Both the position numbers and the translations under genes were made by a program. The notes under the pieces are model-generated. The model made no database searches. It was not told where the DNA came from and saw nothing but the letters and a program-made list of their open reading frames with translations. A DNA stretch of 16,683 nt from Candidatus Troglogloeales bacterium (GTDB lineage: Bacteria; Nitrospirota; Nitrospiria; SBBL01; SBBT01): positions 1-16,683 of the forward strand of contig SBBT01000011.1 of the NCBI GenBank assembly GCA_005239595.1. The letters run 5' to 3'. This document shows positions 7,351 to 14,242 of the stretch, one piece after another; the first letter of the stretch is position 1, and every line of letters starts with the position of its first letter.

Positions 7351-7387
7351 GTCAGTGCCAGGGAGTCAGTGCCAGGTCAGTGCCAGG
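7351..7387. repeat. Three direct copies of GTCAGTGCCAGG
   Basis: Identical 12-bp copies start at 7351, 7365 and 7376, the last two sharing one base. They lie just upstream of the -35 of the CBS-gene promoter (7396) and between the two divergent promoters. They could be an operator array, or a short tandem expansion of an interspersed element; the sequence alone does not decide. Confidence 0.7.
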
Positions 7388-7395
7388 GAAATAAA

Positions 7396-7424
7396 TTGAC
7401 AGGAAAGAGCGGTTTGGATATGAT
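7396..7424 (+). promoter_or_regulatory. Near-consensus sigma-70 promoter of the CBS-domain gene
   Basis: TTGACA (7396-7401) is followed after exactly 17 nt by TATGAT (7419-7424), an 11-of-12 match. Transcription should begin near 7431. The leader would then be only about 16 nt, carrying AAAGG at 7435-7439 in front of the ATG at 7447. This places all upstream in-frame start codons outside the message. Confidence 0.75.
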
Positions 7425-7446
7425 GCCGGATAAAAAAGGTAGGCCG

Positions 7447-8265
7447 ATGCTGCTGAAAGATCTTGTTCACTACGACATTAAAAAGATTGACCCGATGAGC
7501 AACGTCTCTGATATCGCAAAGTTGATGCGCCTTTTTAAGATCGGCTCCGCTTTTGTCGAGACCAAGGGGGAGTTTATCGGAATTGTTACAGAGTCCGATC
7601 TGGTCCGAATCGCCCTTGCAGAAGACGTCCCGTATGATACACCGGTGCACCTCTTAATGAGTGCGCCGATCATTGAGATTGACATCGGCAAACCGGTCAT
7701 AGAGGCCAATCATGTCATGTATTTTAACGGAATACGACACCTGGGCATCTCGGAAAGGGGGAAAATCGTCGGGATGATTTCAGTACGCGACCTGGTCTAT
7801 TATTTCTCAACCGACAAGAAAAGCCCTCTGTATGAGTTAGGCGATATTATCAAGCCGCTAACCATCCTGGCCCATCGCAATATTGAAACCATTGAAGCAG
7901 GATCCTCCGTTCAATTGGCCGCGCAAAGGATGAAAGAAAAAAAAATCGGCTCGTTGTTCATTACGGAGGATGGCCGATACTCTGGAATTATTGCGGAAGC
8001 TGACCTGGTACGGAAGGTGGTGGGATACGGTCTTTCCCCCTCCAAGATTCCAGTCGGCGTGGTCATGAACACACCGATCGTCGATATTGACATCTCTCGT
8101 TCTGTTCAAGAGGCCAATGAAGTCATGTCGAGGAAAAAGGTACGGCATCTGGCAGTCACGGAAAACGGAGAAATTGTCGGTATCCTCTCCATTCGAGACC
8201 TCATCGGGATGGTCTCTATTCGCGATCTTCCCCGTTTTTTCCAACTCAAAAACAGCCTCGTCTGA
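7447..8265 (+). CDS. Four-CBS-domain protein (two Bateman modules)
   Basis: CBS pairs bind adenine nucleotides or related ligands and usually act as energy or nucleotide sensors. The 272-residue product consists only of four CBS repeats, at about 2-60, 67-122, 135-195 and 205-257. Each shows the pattern of a variable helix, a G-x-hydrophobic strand and a terminal DLV/DLI (GIVTESDLVR, GMISVRDLVY, GIIAEADLVR, GILSIRDLIG). The two halves resemble each other, so the gene probably arose by duplication of a CBS pair. There is also a short local repeat near the end (SIRDLIGMVSIRDL). No catalytic or DNA-binding domain is attached, so the output partner is unknown. The start at 7447 is chosen because of the promoter at 7396-7424 and AAAGG 7 nt upstream; ATGs at 7420 and 7423 overlap the -10 box. 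It diverges from lpdA and converges on the nucleotidyltransferase gene with 10 nt between the stops. Confidence 0.92.
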   Translation: MLLKDLVHYDIKKIDPMSNVSDIAKLMRLFKIGSAFVETKGEFIGIVTESDLVRIALAEDVPYDTPVHLLMSAPIIEIDIGKPVIEANHVMYFNGIRHLGISERGKIVGMISVRDLVYYFSTDKKSPLYELGDIIKPLTILAHRNIETIEAGSSVQLAAQRMKEKKIGSLFITEDGRYSGIIAEADLVRKVVGYGLSPSKIPVGVVMNTPIVDIDISRSVQEANEVMSRKKVRHLAVTENGEIVGILSIRDLIGMVSIRDLPRFFQLKNSLV

Positions 8266-8275
8266 ACCCAAGACC

Positions 8276-9253
8276 CTACCCGCAGACTCCTGATTTCATC
8301 GGACAAAACGCCTCGCGCGTTTTGTCAAATTGCGAGAGGAAAACCCGCCACTGTCGAAACGACAGCGAAACGGCTTGATAGGTAACGGCGTCATCAATAT
8401 CCAAGGCGGAACCGCCAATCTCGGTTTCCACCATCTTAAAACGGGTTTTTAGGAAATCAGAGGCCCCACGTTCCACCAGATCCATCGGAAGAAACTTTCG
8501 GAAAAACAAGGAGAGCGGATAAAATCTGATATGAGAGGAAAAGGTCGCCCCTTGTGCAAAAAGATACAGGAAAAGCCCCCTCGTCCATCCCGGGGTTCTA
8601 AGAATTTCTCTCGTAATCCGGAGGCGATTTCCCAAATATCTCTGATGGCGATTTTCATACATCGTCTGGATAGACATCCTGGCCCCCACAGAATATGGGC
8701 GCACCAGATGGAGGTTGTTCATCCTGTAAATCCTATCTTTCAGATAAAGGTACGCCATCTTAATACCAGGCCTCCCCTCCGCAGGATAGAATGAGGTTAA
8801 AAACGTATCCGATGTCACCCCCATACAATAGTCGTAATTTTCCATATCTGAACCTAAGATAAAGGCATCAACTTCAGACGCCGTCAGCAAGGGAATATCG
8901 GACGGCAGAAAAAGTGCGGGGGGGAGAGCACTCGCATCCGAGGCGTTCACCCCCGCGGCGTTTCGGCGAAGGGCATAATCGTAGGCATAAAGGGCATTCT
9001 CCAACAGACTTTGTTTTTGCTCCAGCACCTCGATCTTCTTTGTGAATGGCATCGTGGGAAGCGCCGCCTCAATCGCGACCATCAGTTCTCGTCTCGGTCC
9101 AATGATGTAAATCTGATCGATATAACGGGCCCTATCAACCGCCATCAAGACATACAAGAAAAGAGGGCTCCCCTCTAAAGGCAAAAAGGCCTTATTCTTC
9201 CCAAGGATTTTACCATTTGCGCCGGAATCTCCGGCCAAGAGGATTGCATCCAT
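8276..9253 (-). CDS. MobA-like NTP transferase-domain protein
   Basis: The protein has 325 residues. It starts with a nucleotidyltransferase signature MDAILLAGDSG, then GKNKAFLPLEGSPLFLYVL, which corresponds to the nucleotide-binding LAGGxGxRMG-x-K-LLP-x-G pattern in degenerate form. The metal-binding Asp is probably D119 in LPSDIPLLT. A late segment ALDIDDAVTY (283-292) resembles the DID-x-P-x-D motif that closes such domains. Residues 165-275 carry a basic, aromatic insertion not typical of MobA (about 190 residues) and could recognise a specific acceptor. The substrate cannot be assigned; molybdenum cofactor, sugar or phospho-lipid headgroup activation are all possible. The ATG at 9253 has an AGG directly before it, so its ribosome site is weak. 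It begins 35 nt after the HD-GYP gene and may be the last gene of that operon. Confidence 0.75.
   Translation of the reverse strand: MDAILLAGDSGANGKILGKNKAFLPLEGSPLFLYVLMAVDRARYIDQIYIIGPRRELMVAIEAALPTMPFTKKIEVLEQKQSLLENALYAYDYALRRNAAGVNASDASALPPALFLPSDIPLLTASEVDAFILGSDMENYDYCMGVTSDTFLTSFYPAEGRPGIKMAYLYLKDRIYRMNNLHLVRPYSVGARMSIQTMYENRHQRYLGNRLRITREILRTPGWTRGLFLYLFAQGATFSSHIRFYPLSLFFRKFLPMDLVERGASDFLKTRFKMVETEIGGSALDIDDAVTYQAVSLSFRQWRVFLSQFDKTREAFCPMKSGVCG
8302..8326. terminator. Perfect 10-bp hairpin, possible bidirectional terminator
   Basis: GACAAAACGC (8302-8311) and its exact complement GCGTTTTGTC (8317-8326) enclose a 5-nt loop. The A-run and T-run of the two arms give a T-rich 3' arm on both strands, as in bidirectional terminators between convergent genes. 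It lies 36 nt past the stop of the CBS gene but inside the coding end of the nucleotidyltransferase gene. There is no clean T-tract after the stem, so the terminator reading is tentative. Confidence 0.5.
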
Positions 9254-9288
9254 CCTAGATATTACTCACGCCATTCTCAAAAAAGCCA

Positions 9289-10914
9289 TCACCTGTCACG
9301 GTCAGAAAGCGTCTCTAGAAAAACATCAACCACATTCGGATCAAACTGACTTCCGGCACAGCGGCGAAGTTCCTCGATGGCAGACGCCTTTCCTGGGGCC
9401 TTTCGATAAACCCGGTTGGCCGTCATGGCATCATAGGCATCCACCACCGCCACAATCCTTCCCAAAAGGGGAATTTCTTCCCCTTTTAATCCCTTGGGAT
9501 ACCCATTGCCATCCCATCGTTCATGGTCGGCCTCCACCGATGGGACAATAGGCTCTAAAAATTTAATTCTCCGGACAATCCTGCCTCCATACGTCACATG
9601 CCTCCTCATCACGTCATATTCCTCGGGGGTGAGTTTCCCAGGCTTTTTTAAGATGGATTCCGGAATCCCGATTTTGCCAATGTCATGAAGGACCGCGGCG
9701 TATTGACTCCATTCCTGCTCTTGTTCCGATAACCCCATTTTTTTTGCGACCGCCATGGCATACGCCATCGTCCGATAGGAATGTCCCTTGGTATCAAGGT
9801 CCTTTGTCTCAAGTGCGCCGGCCAACGCTTGAATTGAATCGAGGTTCGCCATTTTTAACTGAAGCGCTTTTTCGACCACGTCTTCGTAGAGCGCCGCATT
9901 TTCAATGGCGCTCCCCATTTGATTCGCGACAGCATGGCAGAGACGGATCTTGCCGGATGTAAAGGGGGCCCGTTCCCATTTCCTAAGCTCCCCCAAATTT
10001 AAAAGTCCGATGCACGTCCCTTTTCTGATAATCGGAATCACAAGAAGCGATTGCAATTCCGCAAGGTTGCCCGTGAAAAGCAATCCCTCCTCCGATGTGA
10101 TCTGAGGCACTTCCCCTTTTTTAAACAAGAGCGGCGACCAGGTCTCCTTCATCTGATTTAAAAACAGAGACGCCGTGATGGGATAACCTCTCCCCTCATT
10201 CACCTCCCAGGGGAGGGTTCGCACGGCATAAGAGGCCTTCAGAGCAAGTCGATCTTCGTTAAAATTACATAAAATTATTCGGGAGAAGGCTGTTGATATC
10301 TTTTGCGTCGCCAGCTGAACCGACGCATCAAGAATCCCCTGTAAACTAAGTGATGACGAAGTGATGGTGGCTGTATCGAGCAAAAGTGAGAGTTCATCCG
10401 TCTTCTCCTTGAGCCGTTCATAATGATAGAGTCGATCGGCATGGACCCTTTTGAGTTCGGTGATTTCTCTTTCCAATCGCTCCACGAGGTGAAGGTTATG
10501 CTCTTTAAGGTAGACCGATTCTTCTTTAGGCGCGACATCATCTTTCTTCCCGTCCAAATACGCTTCAACCTCCGCCACAAAGCTTTTAACATTGATCGGC
10601 TTGGGGATATACCCGTCGCAACCGGCCGCCAATGTCCGCTCGCGGTCGCCCTTCATCACATTGGCGGTCAGCGCCACAAGCGGTGTCCGGCTTAGTCCTG
10701 TAATGCTTTTAATAAGCGTTGCGGCGGCATATCCATCCATGTCGGGAAGATTAATATCCATGAGAATAAGATCCGGCCTCTCCCGTCTGGCAACCGCAAG
10801 CCCAGATACCCCATCCTCCGCCACAACCATTTCATAACCCGCCGCCTCCAAGATCCTGGAAATCAGTTGCAGGTTTTCCTTGTTATCTTCCACATAAAGG
10901 ATTTTCTTTTTCAC
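9289..10914 (-). CDS. Response regulator REC-GAF-HD-GYP, probable c-di-GMP phosphodiesterase
   Basis: The protein has 541 residues. A receiver domain spans 1-118 with acidic pair E9/D10, phosphoacceptor D53 (LMDINLPDMDG), T83 and K105 (KP). A coiled coil runs at about 135-180, a GAF domain at about 185-345, and an HD-GYP domain at about 355-535. The last has LHDIGKIGIP (H410, D411), H439, DHERWDGNGYP (463-473) and VVDAYDAMT (D492). HD-GYP enzymes hydrolyse cyclic di-GMP. The common HHE motif reads DHE here, with D463 in the first position, but the other metal ligands and the GYP motif are intact, so activity is likely. The GTG start at 10914 is fixed by AAAGGAGG with 7 nt spacing. It lies 48 nt downstream of the hybrid-free histidine kinase, its probable partner. 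Confidence 0.95.
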   Translation of the reverse strand: MKKKILYVEDNKENLQLISRILEAAGYEMVVAEDGVSGLAVARRERPDLILMDINLPDMDGYAAATLIKSITGLSRTPLVALTANVMKGDRERTLAAGCDGYIPKPINVKSFVAEVEAYLDGKKDDVAPKEESVYLKEHNLHLVERLEREITELKRVHADRLYHYERLKEKTDELSLLLDTATITSSSLSLQGILDASVQLATQKISTAFSRIILCNFNEDRLALKASYAVRTLPWEVNEGRGYPITASLFLNQMKETWSPLLFKKGEVPQITSEEGLLFTGNLAELQSLLVIPIIRKGTCIGLLNLGELRKWERAPFTSGKIRLCHAVANQMGSAIENAALYEDVVEKALQLKMANLDSIQALAGALETKDLDTKGHSYRTMAYAMAVAKKMGLSEQEQEWSQYAAVLHDIGKIGIPESILKKPGKLTPEEYDVMRRHVTYGGRIVRRIKFLEPIVPSVEADHERWDGNGYPKGLKGEEIPLLGRIVAVVDAYDAMTANRVYRKAPGKASAIEELRRCAGSQFDPNVVDVFLETLSDRDR

Positions 10915-10921
10915 GGGATGC

Positions 10922-10929
10922 CCTCCTTT
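10922..10929 (-). promoter_or_regulatory. Strong Shine-Dalgarno AAAGGAGG
   Basis: This near-perfect ribosome site lies 7 nt before a GTG start and fixes the start of the HD-GYP regulator. It is the strongest ribosome site I see in the window and suggests that the regulator is made in higher amounts than the kinase. Confidence 0.8.
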
Positions 10930-10962
10930 GCATCGCCTCTTCAGATATAGGCTGCGCGTGCC

Positions 10963-12717
10963 TTATCCTCTTTCTTGTTTCGGTTGGGGGACATCCGTGC
11001 CCCCTGAAAACCCAGCCTCCTGACGTTCGATTAAATCTCCCTCTTTCACAAAGTTTGGGATGGAAAATGAGAAGGTGGATCCGACGCCTAAGACGCTTTC
11101 CACCCAGATTCGGCCTCCGTGCAGTTCTACAAATCGCTTGGCAAGAGCGAGTCCCAAACCGGCCCCCCCTCGATTTCGTGTGGTGGAAGAATCGAGCTGC
11201 CTGAATTCATTAAAAAGCTTCGGGATGTCACTTTCACGAATTCCCATGCCGGTGTCGGCCACATGCACCTCCACCTCTTTACTGTTCGCCGTGACACGAA
11301 CCAGGATATGGCCTTTTGCGGTGAATTTTGCCGCATTGCTGATCAAATTCAGGATCACCTGGCGAATTCGTATCCGATCTGCGTAAACCCGAGGCGTCTC
11401 TTTTGGCAACTCTACCCTAAGCACCACATCCTTCTCCTTGACAAGCGGTTTTGCGGTAGATAACACATCCAAAACGACATCTCCCATATCAAATTCCGCC
11501 AGATCCAGTTGCATGCGGCCCGCCTCAATCTTGGAGATGTCCAGAATGTCATTGATAATCGAGAGGAGGTGCATCCCGCTCTGATAGATGGCCTCCAGGT
11601 CTTTCTTCTGCGTCTCATTGACCTCGCCGTCCATCCCTTCCGACAAGACCTGGGCAAAACCGATAATGGCATTGAGCGGCGTGCGCAGCTCGTGACTCAT
11701 ATTGGCCAAAAACTGGGTCTTTAGAAGGTCGGAGCCCTGCGCCCGCTCCATCGCACCCCGTAAAAGGAGATTTTTCTGCGCCAGCTCCTCGGTCCGTTCC
11801 TTGACCTTCCGCTCCAGCGCTTCTTTATATTCCGCAAGTTCAGCGGCAACACGACTTAAATCTTGGTGAGAAAGCTCCAACTTTCTATATTGCTTCCTTA
11901 AGTCCTCATCCCGTTCGGCAAGAGATTGCGCCATTTGGTTAAAAATTGTGGCTAGTTCGCCAATCTCATCCTGATGGCGGACATGGACACGCCTTTTCAT
12001 GTTCCCTTGTGCGATTTCCTGGGCCGTCCGAATCATACCCTTTACCGGCAAAATGAGGCTCCAGATAAAAATCTCAGAAAACAAAACGCCTATCCCGATC
12101 ACCACAACCGTTGATATTGTATAAAACCAGACAAGACCATTTAATTTCTCATACATCGGTTTTATGGAGATGCCGATTTCTACCTGTCCGATAGGACTCC
12201 CCTTCTGTTTCTCATCTCCCATTTCAAAAATCGCTGTCAGTTGCGTTTCGACATCAGTAGGAAGATTTGTTCTCGTGAAAACAGGGGCGACAAGACTGTA
12301 GGTATCCTCATCCCCGTTTTGTATAGGAGGCCGCAGCACCAACTCCCTCGGAGGGGCCCCCAACGTGGGAGGGGGGCCTTTCTTCTTTATCATCTCCTCC
12401 CTATCGAAATGGACGTCCATTAACAGACCCCCTTGTTCTCCATAAATGCGGCCGAATACCACCGACCTTTCCGTCCGGATTCCGTAAAGGAGATCACGCA
12501 AGGCCGTCTTATCTTCCGTAAGGACTGCATAGCGGCTATTAAAGGCAAGATTGCGGGCAATACCCTTTCCACGGGCCATCAGCTCATCATAAAGTACCTC
12601 TTTGGTCTTGGCATAAGAATACCAGCCAAGGGAAAATCCGACCGCACTGATCATCAGGGCAATCATCAACGTAAACTTTGCCCTCAAACTAAGCCGTCTT
12701 GATTGAAAGCCCTTCAC
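10963..12717 (-). CDS. Membrane sensor histidine kinase with HAMP domain
   Basis: The kinase has 584 residues. Transmembrane segment 1 covers about 14-32 and segment 2 about 195-222, enclosing a periplasmic domain of roughly 160 residues. A HAMP domain follows at about 222-272, then a coiled coil to about 325. The HisKA domain has H342 in SHELRTPLN. The HATPase domain has the N box NLISNAAKF (457-465), G1 DTGMGI (488-493), F box FNEF and G2 GGAGLGLAL (517-525). No receiver domain is fused, so it is a classical kinase and the REC-GAF-HD-GYP protein is its likely target. The GTG start at 12717 overlaps the TGA of the binding-protein gene (GTGA), with GAGG 7 nt upstream, which indicates translational coupling. 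The periplasmic domain probably reads the ligand state of that binding protein, which is an inference from gene order. Confidence 0.96.
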   Translation of the reverse strand: MKGFQSRRLSLRAKFTLMIALMISAVGFSLGWYSYAKTKEVLYDELMARGKGIARNLAFNSRYAVLTEDKTALRDLLYGIRTERSVVFGRIYGEQGGLLMDVHFDREEMIKKKGPPPTLGAPPRELVLRPPIQNGDEDTYSLVAPVFTRTNLPTDVETQLTAIFEMGDEKQKGSPIGQVEIGISIKPMYEKLNGLVWFYTISTVVVIGIGVLFSEIFIWSLILPVKGMIRTAQEIAQGNMKRRVHVRHQDEIGELATIFNQMAQSLAERDEDLRKQYRKLELSHQDLSRVAAELAEYKEALERKVKERTEELAQKNLLLRGAMERAQGSDLLKTQFLANMSHELRTPLNAIIGFAQVLSEGMDGEVNETQKKDLEAIYQSGMHLLSIINDILDISKIEAGRMQLDLAEFDMGDVVLDVLSTAKPLVKEKDVVLRVELPKETPRVYADRIRIRQVILNLISNAAKFTAKGHILVRVTANSKEVEVHVADTGMGIRESDIPKLFNEFRQLDSSTTRNRGGAGLGLALAKRFVELHGGRIWVESVLGVGSTFSFSIPNFVKEGDLIERQEAGFSGGTDVPQPKQERG

Positions 12718-13640
12718 TTAAAAACCTCATCGGCCTGACTTAGGACCTCGTTCGAGATGTCAATTCCAAGAATTCTTGCGGTCTTCAAGTTAATGCTAAA
12801 ATGCGTCTCCTCCGGATAGACGATTCCCCCTCTTACAAAGTTCGGGTTCATCCGTATCTTGTCGATTAAACTGGAAGATTGTTTTCCGATTGTAAAATAA
12901 TCGGGAGAGAGAGATAAAAGCGCGCCTGATTTTACGAGCGCCGATGAAAACGCCATAAAAGGAATATTCTCCTGCAAGGTCGCAAGAAGGATGAATTGAA
13001 TCGAATCGGTCGTCATCACCGTGCTGTCGGGAACCATCCAGAACCCCTGAACCTGCGGTAGAAGTCGCCGAATCGCGCCGGGAAGCTCCTTGGGATGGGA
13101 GATTTTGACCGCAATCACTTCAATTCCCAACGCCTGGGCCTCTTGACGCGCCAGTCGAATTAACCCCTCGGTTTTCGACGGATCATAGACCACGCCGATA
13201 TGTTTGAGCGTGGGGATCGTCGATTTAAAAACTCTAAACTGCTCTTTGACAGGAACCTCCATCGCAATGCCGGTCATCTTTCCAACCGTAAAACCATATT
13301 TCTCCGGGGCAATCACCACGCAATAAACCATGGGCGTCTCCGACAAATTCTCTTTTGCGAGACTTGCCGCCTTCGCCCCCACCGCCAGGATCACATCAGG
13401 CCGAGACCGCCTGACCTTATTGACAATGCCGGCATCCCCCTGGGTATCTCCCATCAGCTGATATTCCGAGACAGAGGCCCTGGTAGTACTTAGAAAACCC
13501 TTCACGGCTTGATTATGCGGAGGCAAATCGTGGCTTTTAATCACCGCCACTTCCGCCGATACCGCCTGTATCGGAACGAGCAAAAAGGCAAACACAAGCA
13601 AATAGCTATACATTCTAAAAATGGCTAAACCTCTTGACAT
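12714..13640 (-). CDS. ABC-type periplasmic substrate-binding protein (ABC_sub_bind family)
   Basis: The protein has 308 residues with a signal peptide (hydrophobic core YSYLLVFAFLLVPIQ, predicted cleavage after VSA at residue 29). The mature part follows the PF04392-type periplasmic-binding fold: VAVIKSHDLPPHNQAVKGF, DVILAVGAKAASLA, then PTLKHIGVVYDPSKTEGLI and a second lobe with FWMVPDSTV, FMAFSSALVKSGALLSLSPDY. No permease or ATPase gene is near, so it is likely a sensor protein rather than part of a transporter. The open frame extends upstream to 13772, but the ATG at 13640 is chosen because GGAAG lies 8 nt before it and the signal peptide starts right after it. Its first 26 nt overlap the end of the receptor remnant in another frame, and its stop overlaps the kinase start. 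The ligand is unknown. Confidence 0.9.
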   Translation of the reverse strand: MSRGLAIFRMYSYLLVFAFLLVPIQAVSAEVAVIKSHDLPPHNQAVKGFLSTTRASVSEYQLMGDTQGDAGIVNKVRRSRPDVILAVGAKAASLAKENLSETPMVYCVVIAPEKYGFTVGKMTGIAMEVPVKEQFRVFKSTIPTLKHIGVVYDPSKTEGLIRLARQEAQALGIEVIAVKISHPKELPGAIRRLLPQVQGFWMVPDSTVMTTDSIQFILLATLQENIPFMAFSSALVKSGALLSLSPDYFTIGKQSSSLIDKIRMNPNFVRGGIVYPEETHFSINLKTARILGIDISNEVLSQADEVFK

Positions 13641-14140
13641 AAAAGTTTCTTCCATTTTGAGGAATTCTTGCAATCGGCCGACGGGCCACTTTCCCCGGGT
13701 CTTCATACCCTTCATCAAACAGGTTATATATAGAGAGGCTGAAAAATCGGATTTCTCGACAGGGAAGTTCAACGTAATATAAGGGTATGGCCATTTAATA
13801 AAACAAGTACACTGCTGTTATAATCGCCCGGACGTCAAAATCCGCGAATGCCAAGGTAGCTATAGTTTCGATCATCAGAGATGTAAAACCCGCGCACAGA
13901 CCGAAAAAGATCGGCAAGCGTTCGCCAACCATACCCCTTGATCTCCTTGGAAGTAAGCATCGTAATGGATGCGGGAGCCTCGTCCAAGGGCTGTTTGTAC
14001 TTTGCGGCCGAGACCACCACGAGCCCTTCCTGTTCCGCCTGAAGCAGGGAATCTCTTCCTTTAAGGACAAAGCCCAGGAAACGCATCCCCAAACAGGATG
14101 GCAAAAAAAGTGTCAGAGCGACTTTCGTCTTTTTCGCTAC
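13615..14140 (-). pseudogene. TonB-dependent receptor remnant: plug and barrel end, barrel deleted
   Basis: The 5' part reads as an outer-membrane receptor: a signal-like segment (AKKTKVALTLFLPSCLG), a TonB-box-like LVVVSAAKY, then a plug domain with EAPASITMLTSKEI, TLADLFRSVRGFYISDDRN and YSYLGIRGF. A GGGAG Shine-Dalgarno (14153-14149) is 8 nt from GTA (14140-14138), which stands where a start codon is expected. At 13837-13835 a TGA replaces a Gly codon expected between IRGF and RPGDYN; the frame then continues RPGDYNSSVLVLLNGH before losing similarity. In another frame, from about 13770 to a TAG at 13617-13615, lies a receptor C-terminus (SLSIYNLFDEGYEDPG, then IPQNGRNFYVKRFSHF). Receptors of this class normally have 600-750 residues, so some 500 have been deleted. 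The broken gene heads the operon of the binding protein, kinase and HD-GYP regulator. Family assignment of both ends rests on motif recognition. Confidence 0.88.
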
Positions 14141-14206
14141 AACCGATTCTCCCTTAACGGTTACGATAAGGTCCCGCAAGCAACTGTTTCTTAAACATTG
14201 TCGCTT

Positions 14207-14235
14207 ATGCTATAGAATTAGTCGAATTCAGTCAA
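14207..14235 (-). promoter_or_regulatory. Putative promoter of the receptor-remnant and sensor operon
   Basis: On the minus strand TTGACT (14235-14230) and TAGCAT (14212-14207) are 17 nt apart, giving a start near 14200. If active it would transcribe through the remnant into the binding protein, kinase and regulator genes. I see no other promoter of similar quality inside the remnant. Confidence 0.45.
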
Positions 14236-14242
14236 CCGAAAT

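Noticed and set aside
7351..7387. Short repeats as a CRISPR array
   Set aside because: The units are only 12 bp and spaced by 2 nt or overlapping, so there are no spacers; no cas gene is present. The same holds for 4511-4545.
12714..13772. Longer 352-residue form of the binding protein
   Set aside because: The first 44 residues have no ribosome site and are the receptor C-terminus read in another frame. GGAAG plus a signal peptide begin at 13640.
13835..13837. TGA read as glycine or selenocysteine in the receptor gene
   Set aside because: TGA ends several intact genes here (binding protein, HD-GYP regulator, dus, EamA, CBS protein), so the code is standard. Loss of the start codon, the missing barrel and a frame change downstream also show a dead gene rather than recoding.
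13795..14070. 91-residue open frame antisense-free but overlapping the receptor remnant
   Set aside because: The receptor plug frame over the same DNA gives clear family motifs, while this frame gives none.
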